Source: Mycocentrospora acerina | Lineage: Eukaryota; Ascomycota; Dothideomycetes; Pleosporales | Length of the DNA stretch: 64,000 bases | Direction: 5' to 3' | Assembly: GCA_022701365.1 (NCBI GenBank) | Contig: JAKUHH010000229.1 | Location: 163,774-227,773 of the forward strand | Shown: positions 50,380-60,330 of the stretch, in pieces | Layout: each line of letters starts with the position of its first letter | How positions within the stretch are numbered: the stretch's first letter is position 1 | Translations under genes and position numbers: made by a program | The notes under the pieces: model-generated | What the model saw: only the letters and a program-made list of their open reading frames with translations | The model's database searches: none | Told to the model about the DNA's origin: nothing

Positions 50380-52628
50380 ATCCGTTCTCGTTTGTAACAC
50401 TTGTGGATTAAGGACAGCTTGTAGCGCGGCGTGCCGATTCGCTGAGCCACACGCTGCTCACGGACGCCACTGGCTACTACTGTGACGGCTGCTCTCCAAT
50501 AAGGCTGGCGGGCCATCAGAGATAGCTGTGTCCTACGGGACAAGCTATGTCGGCGGTCAAGAATTTTGGTTTCAAGAGCCAGATACAGAACAGCATCCTC
50601 ATATAAAGCAAGATGCTTCTATCACAAACCTCGCCGTGAAGTGATGGAGGTTGCCGTCTCAGTTGCGGTTTCTTCTAAATACCGTAGCCCTCCTCCCCTC
50701 CATCTATATTAATGCCAGCACTATGCGCGGCTAAGACTCGTAATAGTTGTATCTCTCCCCTAGTAGCCTTGCGCTTCAGACATGCACAAGCTCCTTTTAG
50801 TTATCCTCTCTGCACTCAAGGTCTGGCGGTGCGTGAACAGGAGATAAAAGAAGCACTACTGCAGTTCTGCAAGAGCAGCGCATCGCATAATCTAGTAGTT
50901 AGATACAGAGCTTAGGGGCATGTGCATGCAGAACCTGTTTAATTAGAGAGGATGTGAGGGGTAGCAGAGCCTCTTTTTGCGTTTCTGCAACTGCACCTTG
51001 GCTAATGCAGAAACATCTCATTGTGCGCATAGGTATGTTGGGTTTCAAATGTCAGGGGTTCCTTGCACTCTGCAGCTGGAGTGATGGACATCAGCGTCCG
51101 AAGGGTGACGCAACCTCCCATGATTCAACGAAGCTGCGGGGGAGCGGACCGCTAGTCTCTGTTGGCTACAGGTACAGGCTAGTGGGAAAGTGACTGTAGG
51201 GCTGACAGGGCCTCTGCACATCATTGCTAGTGCTCGGGAGCAGTTGGTGTCATGGGCGTACCGACAGACCAGGCTTGCGACACGTCTCGACAAATTCAAC
51301 CCAGGCGGTTCCACTCAACACCCATGGCGGATGCGGCACCGCTGATGGCTGCTGTGTCACTGTAATAAGCTCCGCGTATTAGTTACTTGAGAAATCATCT
51401 GTGGTAAGTGGTAGTTTAGATCACGGACAAATGAGTTTGATTCAGTGCCTAATTTATACTATGGTACCGGGCATGAGTATTGTTGGTGGGGAAGCGACAG
51501 GCACCAGAAATTGCATCGCAGCTATACTGATTTATAATAATACTGTATTCTATCAGCATTGACAATGCCAATTATAGCCTGAGATGATGAGGAGTCATTC
51601 TGTAATTCGAACAATAGAGACAACGTGCATCGTCTGAAGTCCTGTCTGAATTACGACCCTTAGCCTCCCCACCGACAACACTTTTACCTTCTGTCATAGT
51701 ATGCCTGGTCCCATGGTATGTGTATGAGCATGACAGTCATGGCATAGAAGGTCTTGCGATGGCTTTAGAACATTCTGCGCATAGCAAAGTACGGGTTACC
51801 TCGCGGTCAACGGTTCGTGTGTAGATGCTTGTTTCTCATGCAGATGGCAGACTTGCTTGCTTGCCATCTCCGCCTCACTGCCGAGACTTACTCCTCATGG
51901 CAAAGGAGCGTCTATTTCGGCGTGGGAGATGTGGCGGCGAAGAACGAACAGCGAAACGCCCAAATTCGCCCGCCACCCTGCCATCTCAACAAACCGCGCT
52001 CTTAGCTGTGGCGCGTTCTTTGACAGAAGCCATACTCGTGTATCTTGCAGAAATGGAAAGACTGATAGCCACTCACTGCGGACCCCTGACTGTGCCCTGT
52101 CGGGCCCTGCTTATTGCAGGGAAGGGACAGCTCGTGCTCCACCACGCGCGTCCTTGCCGTGGATCTTATTTGGATCCAAACTCAAGCCTTGGTATCTTGA
52201 CGGGAGCACGGAGTCTCCTCACGCACATGTCGCGACGCATGCATGAATCTTGTAACTGCCAAGGTGGGGGCTTCGCAGGGAGCAGCCCGGAGGGGTTACA
52301 GGCCATGGAAGGCGTCGAGTGAAGAGGAGCAAGGCACAGGTGAACTAAGATGCACTAAACTATTGACCAAGACGGTCAGATTACTGCGATCGCCCTGCTA
52401 TCCTGCTGCCCTCTGCAGTATCTGTGCCAGCCTTGGTGTACCGGTTTTCGCGCAGGGCTGGTGCATGCTTGGGCTAGCCAGTTTTTGGCTTGGAGAGAGC
52501 AACGTGGCGGGGTTTTATCAACAAGCAGGTGTGGGCAATCGTCCACGCACCGCCGCTTGGTGAACAGATACGACGAGATCAGAACCCGTACCAAGTCTAC
52601 ATGGAATTAGACTTTGTGCACTTAGATT
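50380..52628 (+). repeat. Repeat module R, copy B (little mutated)
   Basis: Starts CCGTTCTCGTTTGTAACACTTGTGGATTAAGGACAGC and runs to the duplicated MDN1 tail. It is the counterpart of module E (60.33-62.27 kb), where the same sequence is strongly C-to-T/G-to-A changed. Its start is also shared with module D at 56538. A 165-codon frame at 51825-52322 is not conserved in the other copies. Confidence 0.7.
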
Positions 52629-52799
52629 TTAGATTTGCAGCCTGTAGAGGTTACCGCTAAGGGCAAGGTGGTCAGGTAGGAGTACATGGAAAAATTCCCA
52701 TTTAGGTATTACCTGGTAGTGAGAGACGTCAGGGAGTTGCCAGGCGTGCTGGCGGCTGCGTTGAGACAGTGGTTTGGGGAGGTCGCAGGAAGTGCTTAG
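52629..52799 (+). pseudogene. MDN1 3'-end fragment, copy 1
   Basis: Duplicate of the last 57 codons of MDN1 (45848-46018), exactly the same length of 171 bp. Frame is kept, with one nonsense change (TGG to TAG, the tryptophan after KVVR). Many third-position and conservative changes are present, and it ends GEVAGSA-stop like the parent. It has no start or promoter of its own, so it is a truncated pseudogene. Confidence 0.92.
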
Positions 52800-53694
52800 A
52801 ATTTTTTTCGGATAATGGAAATGGTGTTTGGAGTTTGAGAATTCGGAGTTAGACACATAGGAAACGGTGTCTGTGAGTAGATGTGCGGAGATATGGACGT
52901 CATAAGCGGTGTGTTGGTGACAGCCTGAAGTGATTTGATCATTCTGGAGGACCAAGTACCTAGGGTAGACAGGTGGTGAATACCGCCGGCGCCGGGCGAT
53001 ATTGGCCGGCAGGCGCCTGATTCACCAGCTGGAATCCATGCGCGGCAGAAGGCCCGGAGCGACACCCGCGAGCCCGTCACACATTGGGAAGTCAAGGGTA
53101 GCGGCCGGTGAACTGAAATGTGGCTTCCACCGTCTATCACAGCCCTGACTAGTTCCTCCTGGGCAGTGCACTGGCTCATGCACGTACCCGTCGGCAGCGC
53201 TAATCTCTCTACCTTGAAATTTAAGCGTAGGAAAGCATAGGGTATGTGTATGTAGGGGTTGGGCAGCTGGAGAGAGAGAACGTGTGTGTGTGTGTAAGAG
53301 GAGAAGGAGAAAAAGGGGCGTGCAGAGTCTCAATAGGGCCACCTCATTGCGAATGTTGATGGGCAGGCAGGTATTCAGCTGTACGTTCTACACACACTCT
53401 CCATGTAGTATTGGCGAAGGGGTGGGATTTGCGTGTCCGCGAAGGGTGGCGTTTCTGCTCTTCGTATGAATCTCTACCGACAGGGAGCGCTGGTTGCGGT
53501 ATGCTAGTCCAGTTTAGACATGGTCGTCTGAACATGGAGCGCAATCTGCAGTTTCCGGGGTTTAAAAAATACCCGATTGGCTAACGGAATGCGACGGAGC
53601 CGATCGTCACGCCAGGGACAGCGGCGCCGTGAGCCGAGGCGACGGGCTGGTTTGACTCGTGCGGAACCGGTATGTGGAGTCCGCTTAGAGCCAT

Positions 53695-53725
53695 GTACAC
53701 TGTACACCCACGGTGTACAGTGTAC
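53695..53725. repeat. Perfect inverted repeat, 14-bp arms
   Basis: GTACACTGTACACC, spacer CAC, GGTGTACAGTGTAC. The arms are themselves built of GTACA/TGTAC words. Not present at the aligned place in modules A or D. Confidence 0.9.
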
Positions 53726-55257
53726 AGTGTATCGCTAATGGGTGTCATGGCGTGACAGGGAGATGGGTCAGGGTTGTTCGCCTCGCGTGTTGGCGACCAG
53801 AGAGAAGAGCCCATGGGGACACACGAGTTCGTATTCAGTATCAGCGCCAGCACCGACATTAACACAATGGTTGGGGGTTCTCAGCAATGGCAGAGGTCCA
53901 GGGATCTTCATTGTACGTGAACTAATCAGGTCGTATCAAAAAAAAAGGCTTCCACATGTTACATGTTCCGGCACATGTTGTATGCGGGCAGTCGCGATAG
54001 TTTCTTTATTTTTTTTAAAGTCAAGTGCACCGGAAGCACACTTCCTGTTGTTGATGAGCGTTCTGATAGACTAAAGATATTCAGCTCTGTACCCACTCAA
54101 TTATTATTGGACGACTACCTAGTGATCAGGCTATGGTGCCGTGGCTCCAAAACACCATGGATGTGGCATGGCGTAACTTCTCTAGACCATGCAGCGGTAA
54201 ACGGCGTGTGCGTAAGCGTGTGTTGTGTGCGTGGAGAATACTTGGGCATGCTTACATACTCCACCTGGTTATCAGCCCATCTCGCTATGATATTTAAGGG
54301 GGTGATTGTTTGTGTGCGGAGGACATGGCGGTGAGAAGCAGGTAAGCGCTGTGAACGACAAAACGCCCAATTCGCCACTATGTAGTCCCGAGAAACGATA
54401 CTGGTAATCTCCACCGGCGTTTCTCCAAGAGTTGAATAGGTACATCCAATCCAAGTCTGTGCACCGGCGAGGAAAGCTTACTCGCGGATCCTGGATGCCG
54501 CTGTCATAAGGGCAGCAACGGGGAAAGAAAACGTCGCCGACGCACATACCATAGCGGGCGGTTACTGGCCGGAGTGCAATTTTCCTGTCAAGGCTCGATG
54601 AACCTCTCCACACTAGCCATTATTGGTGAATGGGATGGAATGGATTGTTTCATGTCACGACAGCATTGTGACTTCTTGTTCCCCGGCGGTGACCAGGCTA
54701 GAACGATTCTGCAGGATCCTAATGCTTCCAGGCGCATCCTTACTGTTGTCTATTTTTCTGGTTGGAAGTCAAACCTTAGCATCACTTCCCTGTGCAAACA
54801 ATCTGTCAACATACGCCGCGATGAAGAGATAAAGCCCTGCCATGGCCTGGTGCGGGAGCTTTGCAGGGACCAGTCGGGAAGGAAGGCAGGGCGCGGAAGG
54901 GCTCAAGAGGAGCATTGCCAGGCATAAGCGAATCGACAATCATTCGTTCCAAAGACGGCACGGACGGTTAGGATCTCTAAGCGTCATCAGAAGAGCAGAT
55001 CAAAAGCAGGCCAAAGGCATCGATGGATCTGCGCTAGCCAGATCGAGTATCCCGTTCAATGTAACTAGGCTTCGAGAAAGCGGCACTGTGCAGGGCCTTG
55101 ATGTGGGCGACGCATGCCACCCACGATGATAGGCTCTTCCCGAACGTTCAGCCCTACCTACCCAAGCAAGCTTCGACACTTTCTTTCTGCTTATAGGGCT
55201 GCAGAGAAAGGGATGATCGGTCAAGGAGCGTTGGATGCTCCAGTGCAAAGGCGCATG

Positions 55258-55436
55258 GGTGTATAGGTGTACAGGTGTACAGGTGCCTATGCACCTATGC
55301 ACCTATGCACCTATGCACCTATGCACCTATGCACCTATGCACCTATGCACCTATGCACCTATACACCTGTGCACCTGTGCACCTACGCACCTATGCACCT
55401 ATGCACCCAGGCACCCAAGCACCCAAGCACCTTTGC
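55258..55436. repeat. GCACCTAT minisatellite flanked by inverted units
   Basis: About twelve perfect or near-perfect 8-bp GCACCTAT units, followed by variant GCACCTGT, GCACCTAC, GCACCCAG and GCACCCAA units. The left edge carries the reverse-oriented units AGGTGTACAGGTGTACAGGT, which can pair with the array. Confidence 0.9.
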
Positions 55437-55564
55437 CCTGGAGCGAAAAAGAGTGTGTGAAGCTACCCCTGCTCCCTGGAGCAGATGCACTGTGCGTATT
55501 TCCACCCAGCTTGCGCAATCAAGCTTGGACAGCAAGTCCTCCACAATGCCAGTATTTTCTCGTG

Positions 55565-55570
55565 TATATA
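55565..55570 (+). promoter_or_regulatory. TATA box of small gene 2
   Basis: TATATA (GTGTATATAACAG) about 195 bp before the ATG, at the position matching the TATA-like elements of paralogues 1 and 3. A long CT-repeat tract lies between it and the ATG. Confidence 0.5.
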
Positions 55571-55763
55571 ACAGACAGGTGCCCCATTCCTACTCAATGG
55601 CATCCACATCCCAGCTACCTCCCTCTTATTCACCGTTGTGATACAAATACACAATCACGTATCGAGGTCGACAACTTTTGGCACCTCTTCCTCTCTCTCT
55701 TTCGCTCTCTCTCTCGCTCTCTCGCTCACACACATACCATTTTCAACTCCCACAACTGAGACC

Positions 55764-56084
55764 ATGGCTCTCACCATACACATCGTCATCGAGGATCATA
55801 TCCCTCCCCACATCGGCACTGTACAGCACTATCCCACCACTCCCTCGTAAGTTTCATATTCCTCTTCCTCTTCCTCCTTATCAGAAATCCTCGCAGTGCT
55901 AATCTTCCACCAAAGCGTCGACGCCACACGCGCAACCTCAACCAACGCCAACACCGCCACACCTCCCCCAACTTTGGTCGTAGCACCACCTCAAGACCCC
56001 GTTTTGCAACAACTAGACGTGAACAATACCGGTTCACAATTTGACCTCGTCTTGGATATACGACCCGCTGAGCTGGATATCTGA
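55764..56084 (+). CDS. Small repeat-borne protein, paralogue 2 (83 aa)
   Basis: Second member of the unrecognised family. Exons 55764-55846 and 55916-56084, with a GTAAGT..CCAAAG intron (phase 2), give 83 aa. It opens MALTIHIVIEDHIPPHIGTV, shares QHYPTTPSVDAT, and then has its own Thr/Asn/Pro-rich middle (ATSTNANTATPPPTL), APPQDPVLQQLDV and DIRPAELDI. It is the most divergent copy, yet start, splice phase, frame and C-terminus remain. Indels against the paralogues are whole codons. Function unknown. Confidence 0.72.
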
Positions 56085-56537
56085 GAACTGGGAGTCAATT
56101 CGGTGCTTCGAGGCACAATATGTAGGGGGATGTACGGTCCTGTGTGTGTTCACCATGGAGTTCTGGGGCATGACGGTGCTCTGTATTTGTCTTAGTCATG
56201 GGCTGTTGGGTTAGAAGGCTTGTTGGCCAGTGGGTTGGGGAAAGGCGTTGGTATAGTTCGGACCTGAGTGTGGAGTTTATGAAGACAGTTGGATTGGTGG
56301 CTTCTTTGCTTGTCGAGCCTTGGCTGCATATGCATTGAGTAGCATGTTGCGTTTCTTTTTTTTGTTCGGTTTTTACATATACCCTATTATTCCTGCCTCG
56401 TAGGCAATTCGCTTCTACTAGCCTGACTTTTGAGAATCAATTTCTTGCGTTTACATGTGCTTTAAGATCGTTCTAGTGACTCGCAGATCCAGCCACGGCA
56501 TTGGATCCAGCAGACTTGATACTGACTTTCACGTCTC
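56085..56537. other. 3' flank of small gene 2
   Basis: Diverged counterpart of the flank after small genes 1 and 3. No gene. Confidence 0.55.
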
Positions 56538-59500
56538 TCAATCCGTTCTTTCTTGTAACAATTGTGGATTGGGGGTTGACTGCTCAGAGCGTGGCAGGCT
56601 GACTCGACAAACCACCCCCACCAGCCACAACCGTAACGGCCCGGAGGTAGGTTAGTAATAGGTACCAAAACCCACGTATTGAATCGCACAGAACGAGCAT
56701 GTCAGCAGTCTAGACGTCTGGGCTTCTCAGCCAAATATGGAACAGCATCCGCATGTTCGGTCGGCCAGCCAGCCTATCAGACGCTTCCAACGCAAACTTC
56801 ACGACGAAACGGCAAAGGCCACCGTCTCGATTCCGCCTGTAGCTCTCCTCTCCTCCATCGTATCGGCATCAGCACAGCGTGCAGATGAGACTGGTTCCCT
56901 GCCGCGCCTCCGACGCGCACGAGCCCTGTGCGTTGTCCTCTCTGCCTTTGCGGTCTGGAGGTGCGTGAACAGGAGACGAGAGCAGCACTACTGCAGCTCT
57001 GTGAGAGCAGCCCGTTGCATGTTCTGGTGCTCAGATGCACAGGCACAGGGGCCTGTGCATTTGGAACCTGATCAATCAAAGAGAGGATGGGGCAGAGCCT
57101 CGTTTTCTCCGTCTGTCTCGCTGCGACTGCATATGGGCCAACGCAGAAACGTCGCATTGGGGGCCGTGTGTTTCGTGTGTCTGGGATTCTATGCGCTCTG
57201 CATGTAGTAACAGCTAGCGTGCAGATGGGCATGCGGACGGACTTACAGATGGGTGTGCGGATGGGCGTGCGTGACGGCAATCCGCGTTCTCGAACGGTGA
57301 CGCAATGGCCTGCGGTGCGACTGGTCGAAGCTGTAGAGGAGTGATGCGCTAGACTGTGTTGGGTGTAGATTTAGGTGTACACATTTGCTATAGAGGGTTA
57401 GTGCACATTCGTCTCGTTCAAGGTCAAGGTTAAAAATACCCGTTCGACTAAAGGAGCCCCAAGACATTATTGCTAGCGCTTCGGGGCCGATCTCCATGGC
57501 AGGAGCAGCTGGCATCGTGGGCGAAGCGACAGACCGGGGTTGCAGCAATGTCGGTTCAACTCATGCGGAATCGGGCATGTCGAATCCGCTTGGTGACGGT
57601 TCCACGCTTCGCCCATGGCGAACGCGGCACCGCTGATGGCTGCAGTGTCACGACAGGGAGATGCCGGGTATCACGGTAACACACACGCCTCGTGCGTTGG
57701 CTGCTCGACAAAGCGTCTGCGTAAGTGATATCCTGAGTCGCGAACACACGACCTCGTATCAGCATCATCACCAGCACCATTGTGACAGAACGATCGGCAG
57801 CGACAGGGGATCCAGCGACAGGGGATCCAGCGCAAAGCGCACGTTCTGCACAAGCTGGTAAGATTCTGCCGCAAAGGTTTCTGCGCGATGCATGTGTCGT
57901 ATGGTATGCGCACGGATTCGTTTGCCTTGTCCTGAGTCAAGCGTACCGGGAGCATGGTTCTTGCAGTCCTAGTGGTTGGTCCGTCTTGCTGGAGCCGAGA
58001 GAGCCAAGCCAGTTGCCGCTCAAACACGATTGGACGACTACTCGAGATGTTGTGGTGCGACGTTGTGACCTGGTGTCCAATTTCCTAGTGTACTAGCGTC
58101 ATGGTCTTGACATCAAAGACCTTGCGACGACTCTAGAGAATCATGCGCATGGCAAGGTACGGGTTTGCACCGGTCAACAGTTCATGTGCGGATACGTGTA
58201 TGCGTGTCCTTTGTATGGCTGACAGTTGAGCTTGCCTGCCCTCTCCGCCTCGCTACCGAGACTCGCTCATCACGGTCAAGGAGCATTTGTTTCTGCGTGG
58301 GAAACATTGGCGGTGAAAAGCGGGCAAGCGTTGCAAAGAGCGAAATGCCCAACGTTGTTGCCTTGGAATCCCATCAAACGCCGCTTGTAGCTGTGGCGCA
58401 CTCTTCCCCAAAAGCCCGAGGCATGGAGTATTCGCGTATCTCGGAAGCCGCTGAAATTAGGACGACTGCAGGGAATTTTCATCGTGGCTGTCAGGGCGCA
58501 AGGGGAAGGCTGACTGCCGCTCGCGGCAGACCGTTCGTCACGCCTCGGCTGTACTTTGTTGACCCCTCGACAGCCTGGTCGGACTCGGACTGCATTTGCG
58601 AGACCTGAAGCTTCCACCGACCCACCAACCAACCAGGCGCGTCCTTGTCGTCGATCTATTGTTTGTGCTGAAACACCAGCCATGGCCCCTTTGCATGGCG
58701 CACATGGTCTTTCCACATACATACATACATACACTTACACACACAAATGCACGCGTCAGGAGGGAAGGATGGACCTCGCAACCAACAATGCGGGAGCTTG
58801 GCCGAGTCTAGGGGAAAGGGCCACAGGCTATTGACGACGCCGGGTGAAGAGCAGCCAGGCACAGGCGAGTTAAGAGGCACTCGACCACCAGCAGGACGAC
58901 GATCTCTCCGTATACCCCTTCAAGAATAGCGCCAGCCATGCTGCATCGGTTTGTGCGAAAGGTTGACGCCCGCTTGGGCCGGCCGGATGAGCGCTCATGC
59001 TCGTTCTGGGCCTGGAGAAAGTAGTGTGGCGGGGTCGCCCATCGCGCACACGCCGCGGGTAAGACGACATGACAAGACCAGACTTCGAATCAGGTCATAC
59101 ATGGCCGGGGACTTTGTCCTCCCATTTGCCAGTCTGCACGGATGCCACTACCTCTGCGGGCTAGCATCCTTTGTCGACAGCGGTGTCCTGAGCATGCCTG
59201 CCTGCCCTGAGTGTTTTGGGGAACACCCTCACGTCACCCATGCAAGCTCCCGATCCGTGTGCAGGGATAGCTACAAGCAAATGAATGTGCCTGAGAATTG
59301 CTCGGCACATTTGCGCCAGCTCTGCGTCGATCCAAGTTGCGCGCGCAGGCGTTGACAACAGGTCCTTCACACTGCTTATACCTGTATATAAACAACGGCC
59401 GCCATGTGTCTATTCACTCACGGGCATCTTCAACACGACCGCCTCTCTCCCTTCACCCTTCTGATATTACCATACAACCGTACAACCATACAACCACACA

Positions 59501-59563
59501 GTGGCCAGTGACTCTTAGTCCGCGCCCCCACCCCCACCACTGTCAACTCCTACAACCTACGCC
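56538..59563 (+). repeat. Repeat module R, copy D
   Basis: Starts like module B (CCGTTCTTTCTTGTAACAATTGTGGATTG). It carries the GCAGAAACGTCGCATTG block (57142, compare 51005), the GCACCGCTGATGGCTGCAGTGTCAC block (57629, compare 51338) and the AGCCAGGCACAGGCGAGTTAAG block (58852, compare 52330), and leads into small gene 3. A 15-bp word CGACAGGGGATCCAG is duplicated in tandem near 57800-57830. Confidence 0.65.
59385..59391 (+). promoter_or_regulatory. TATA box of small gene 3
   Basis: TATATAA followed by ACAACGGCCGCC, about 175 bp before the ATG; matches the element of paralogue 1. Confidence 0.55.
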
Positions 59564-59880
59564 ATGACTCTTGCCATACACATCGTCACCGAGGGGCATG
59601 CCCCTCCCCATATCGGTACTGTACAGCACTATCCTACCACCCCGTCGTAGGTCTCGTCTTGCTCCGCTTCTTCAGGAGCCTCCACAGTACTGATCCCCAC
59701 CACAGCGTCGACGCCACATACGCTGGCTCAGCAAACGGCACCGTCACTCCTGCCCCAGCTACCCGTCCCCCAGTCGTAGCGCCGCCACACAACCCTGTCT
59801 TGCAGCAGCAAGATGTTGGCGAGACCGATTCACAGTTTGGCGTCGTCTCGGACAAATGGCCTGCCGAGCTAGATATCTAA
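59564..59880 (+). CDS. Small repeat-borne protein, paralogue 3 (85 aa)
   Basis: Third member of the unrecognised family. Exons 59564-59646 and 59706-59880, with a GTAGGT..CCACAG intron (phase 2), give 85 aa. It opens MTLAIHIVTEGHAPPHIGTV, shares QHYPTTPSVDATYAGSANGT with paralogue 1, then TPAPATRPPVVAPPHNPV, LQQQDV and DKWPAELDI. It lies at the edge of the RIP-affected tract, but its own sequence is GC-normal and free of stops. Function unknown; I see no known domain. Confidence 0.72.
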
Positions 59881-60330
59881 AGACTGAGGGGGCACTCAGT
59901 ACATTGGAGATCAATATGTCGACTGTGAGGCGACCATAACACGACAGCGCTCTCCGTTCTTAAGCATGAGTGAGCTATTGGACAAGGCTTAGCTGCCATC
60001 AGGTCCCAAAAGGCGTTGGTGTTGATCAGACTTGGGAATGGAGTTTTGGGCAAATTCTTGGGGTTGAGCGCTTTCATTGCACGTCAGACTTTGGTCACAT
60101 AAACATCTGGCTGCATGCTGTGCTCTTTTTTTTTATTATTTTTCGTCTTCTAACTTATACCCAACTAGTTCCACTCTATTTATCCTTTCTTAACAGACAT
60201 CTCAACTTAAAAAGAAGTAGACTGTCTTTTAATTCTTAATTTTTTGTATCTAAACCTACCTTAATATCAGTCTTTCAACACGTAGGCCTAGTGGTGTCAG
60301 CAGATTTAATAGGCTTGCTACAAGTGTCTA
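59881..60330. other. 3' flank of small gene 3, becoming AT-rich
   Basis: Homologous to the flank of small gene 1. From about 60120 the sequence changes to TA-rich, which marks the left edge of the RIP-affected tract. Confidence 0.6.

Larger units (their letters stand above)
45848..52628. repeat. Tandem duplication unit 1 (MDN1 3' end to module B)
   Basis: The first unit of a segmental tandem array. It starts inside MDN1 at codon 4840 (TTGGATCTTCAG), carries the MDN1 3' flank, module A, small gene 1 and module B, and ends where the next copy of the MDN1 tail begins. The MDN1 flank words are shared with unit 2: GACGTCATA at 46145 and 52899, CGACAGCCTGAAG versus TGACAGCCTGAAG, and GAATCCATGCG versus GGAATCCATGCG. 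Boundaries are by eye, and the units are well diverged. Confidence 0.75.
53520..55763 (+). repeat. Repeat module R, copy C
   Basis: Aligned by eye with A and D. Contains a perfect 14-bp palindrome (53695-53725), the GTGAGAAGCAGGTAAGCG block (54331) and the CAAGCTTGGACAGCAAGTCCTCCAC block (55521), and leads to small gene 2. A minisatellite has expanded at 55258-55436. Confidence 0.65.

Noticed and set aside
51825..52322. 165-codon frame in module B
   Set aside because: Broken in modules A, C, D and E; no motif. Not treated as a gene.
55283..55436. Could the regular repeat array be a CRISPR
   Set aside because: Eight-base units without spacers in a eukaryotic genome; it is a minisatellite.
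55235..55759. Cysteine/proline-repeat frames (APMHLCTY repeats) across the minisatellite
   Set aside because: They follow purely from translating the 8-bp unit in three frames; there is no independent coding evidence.
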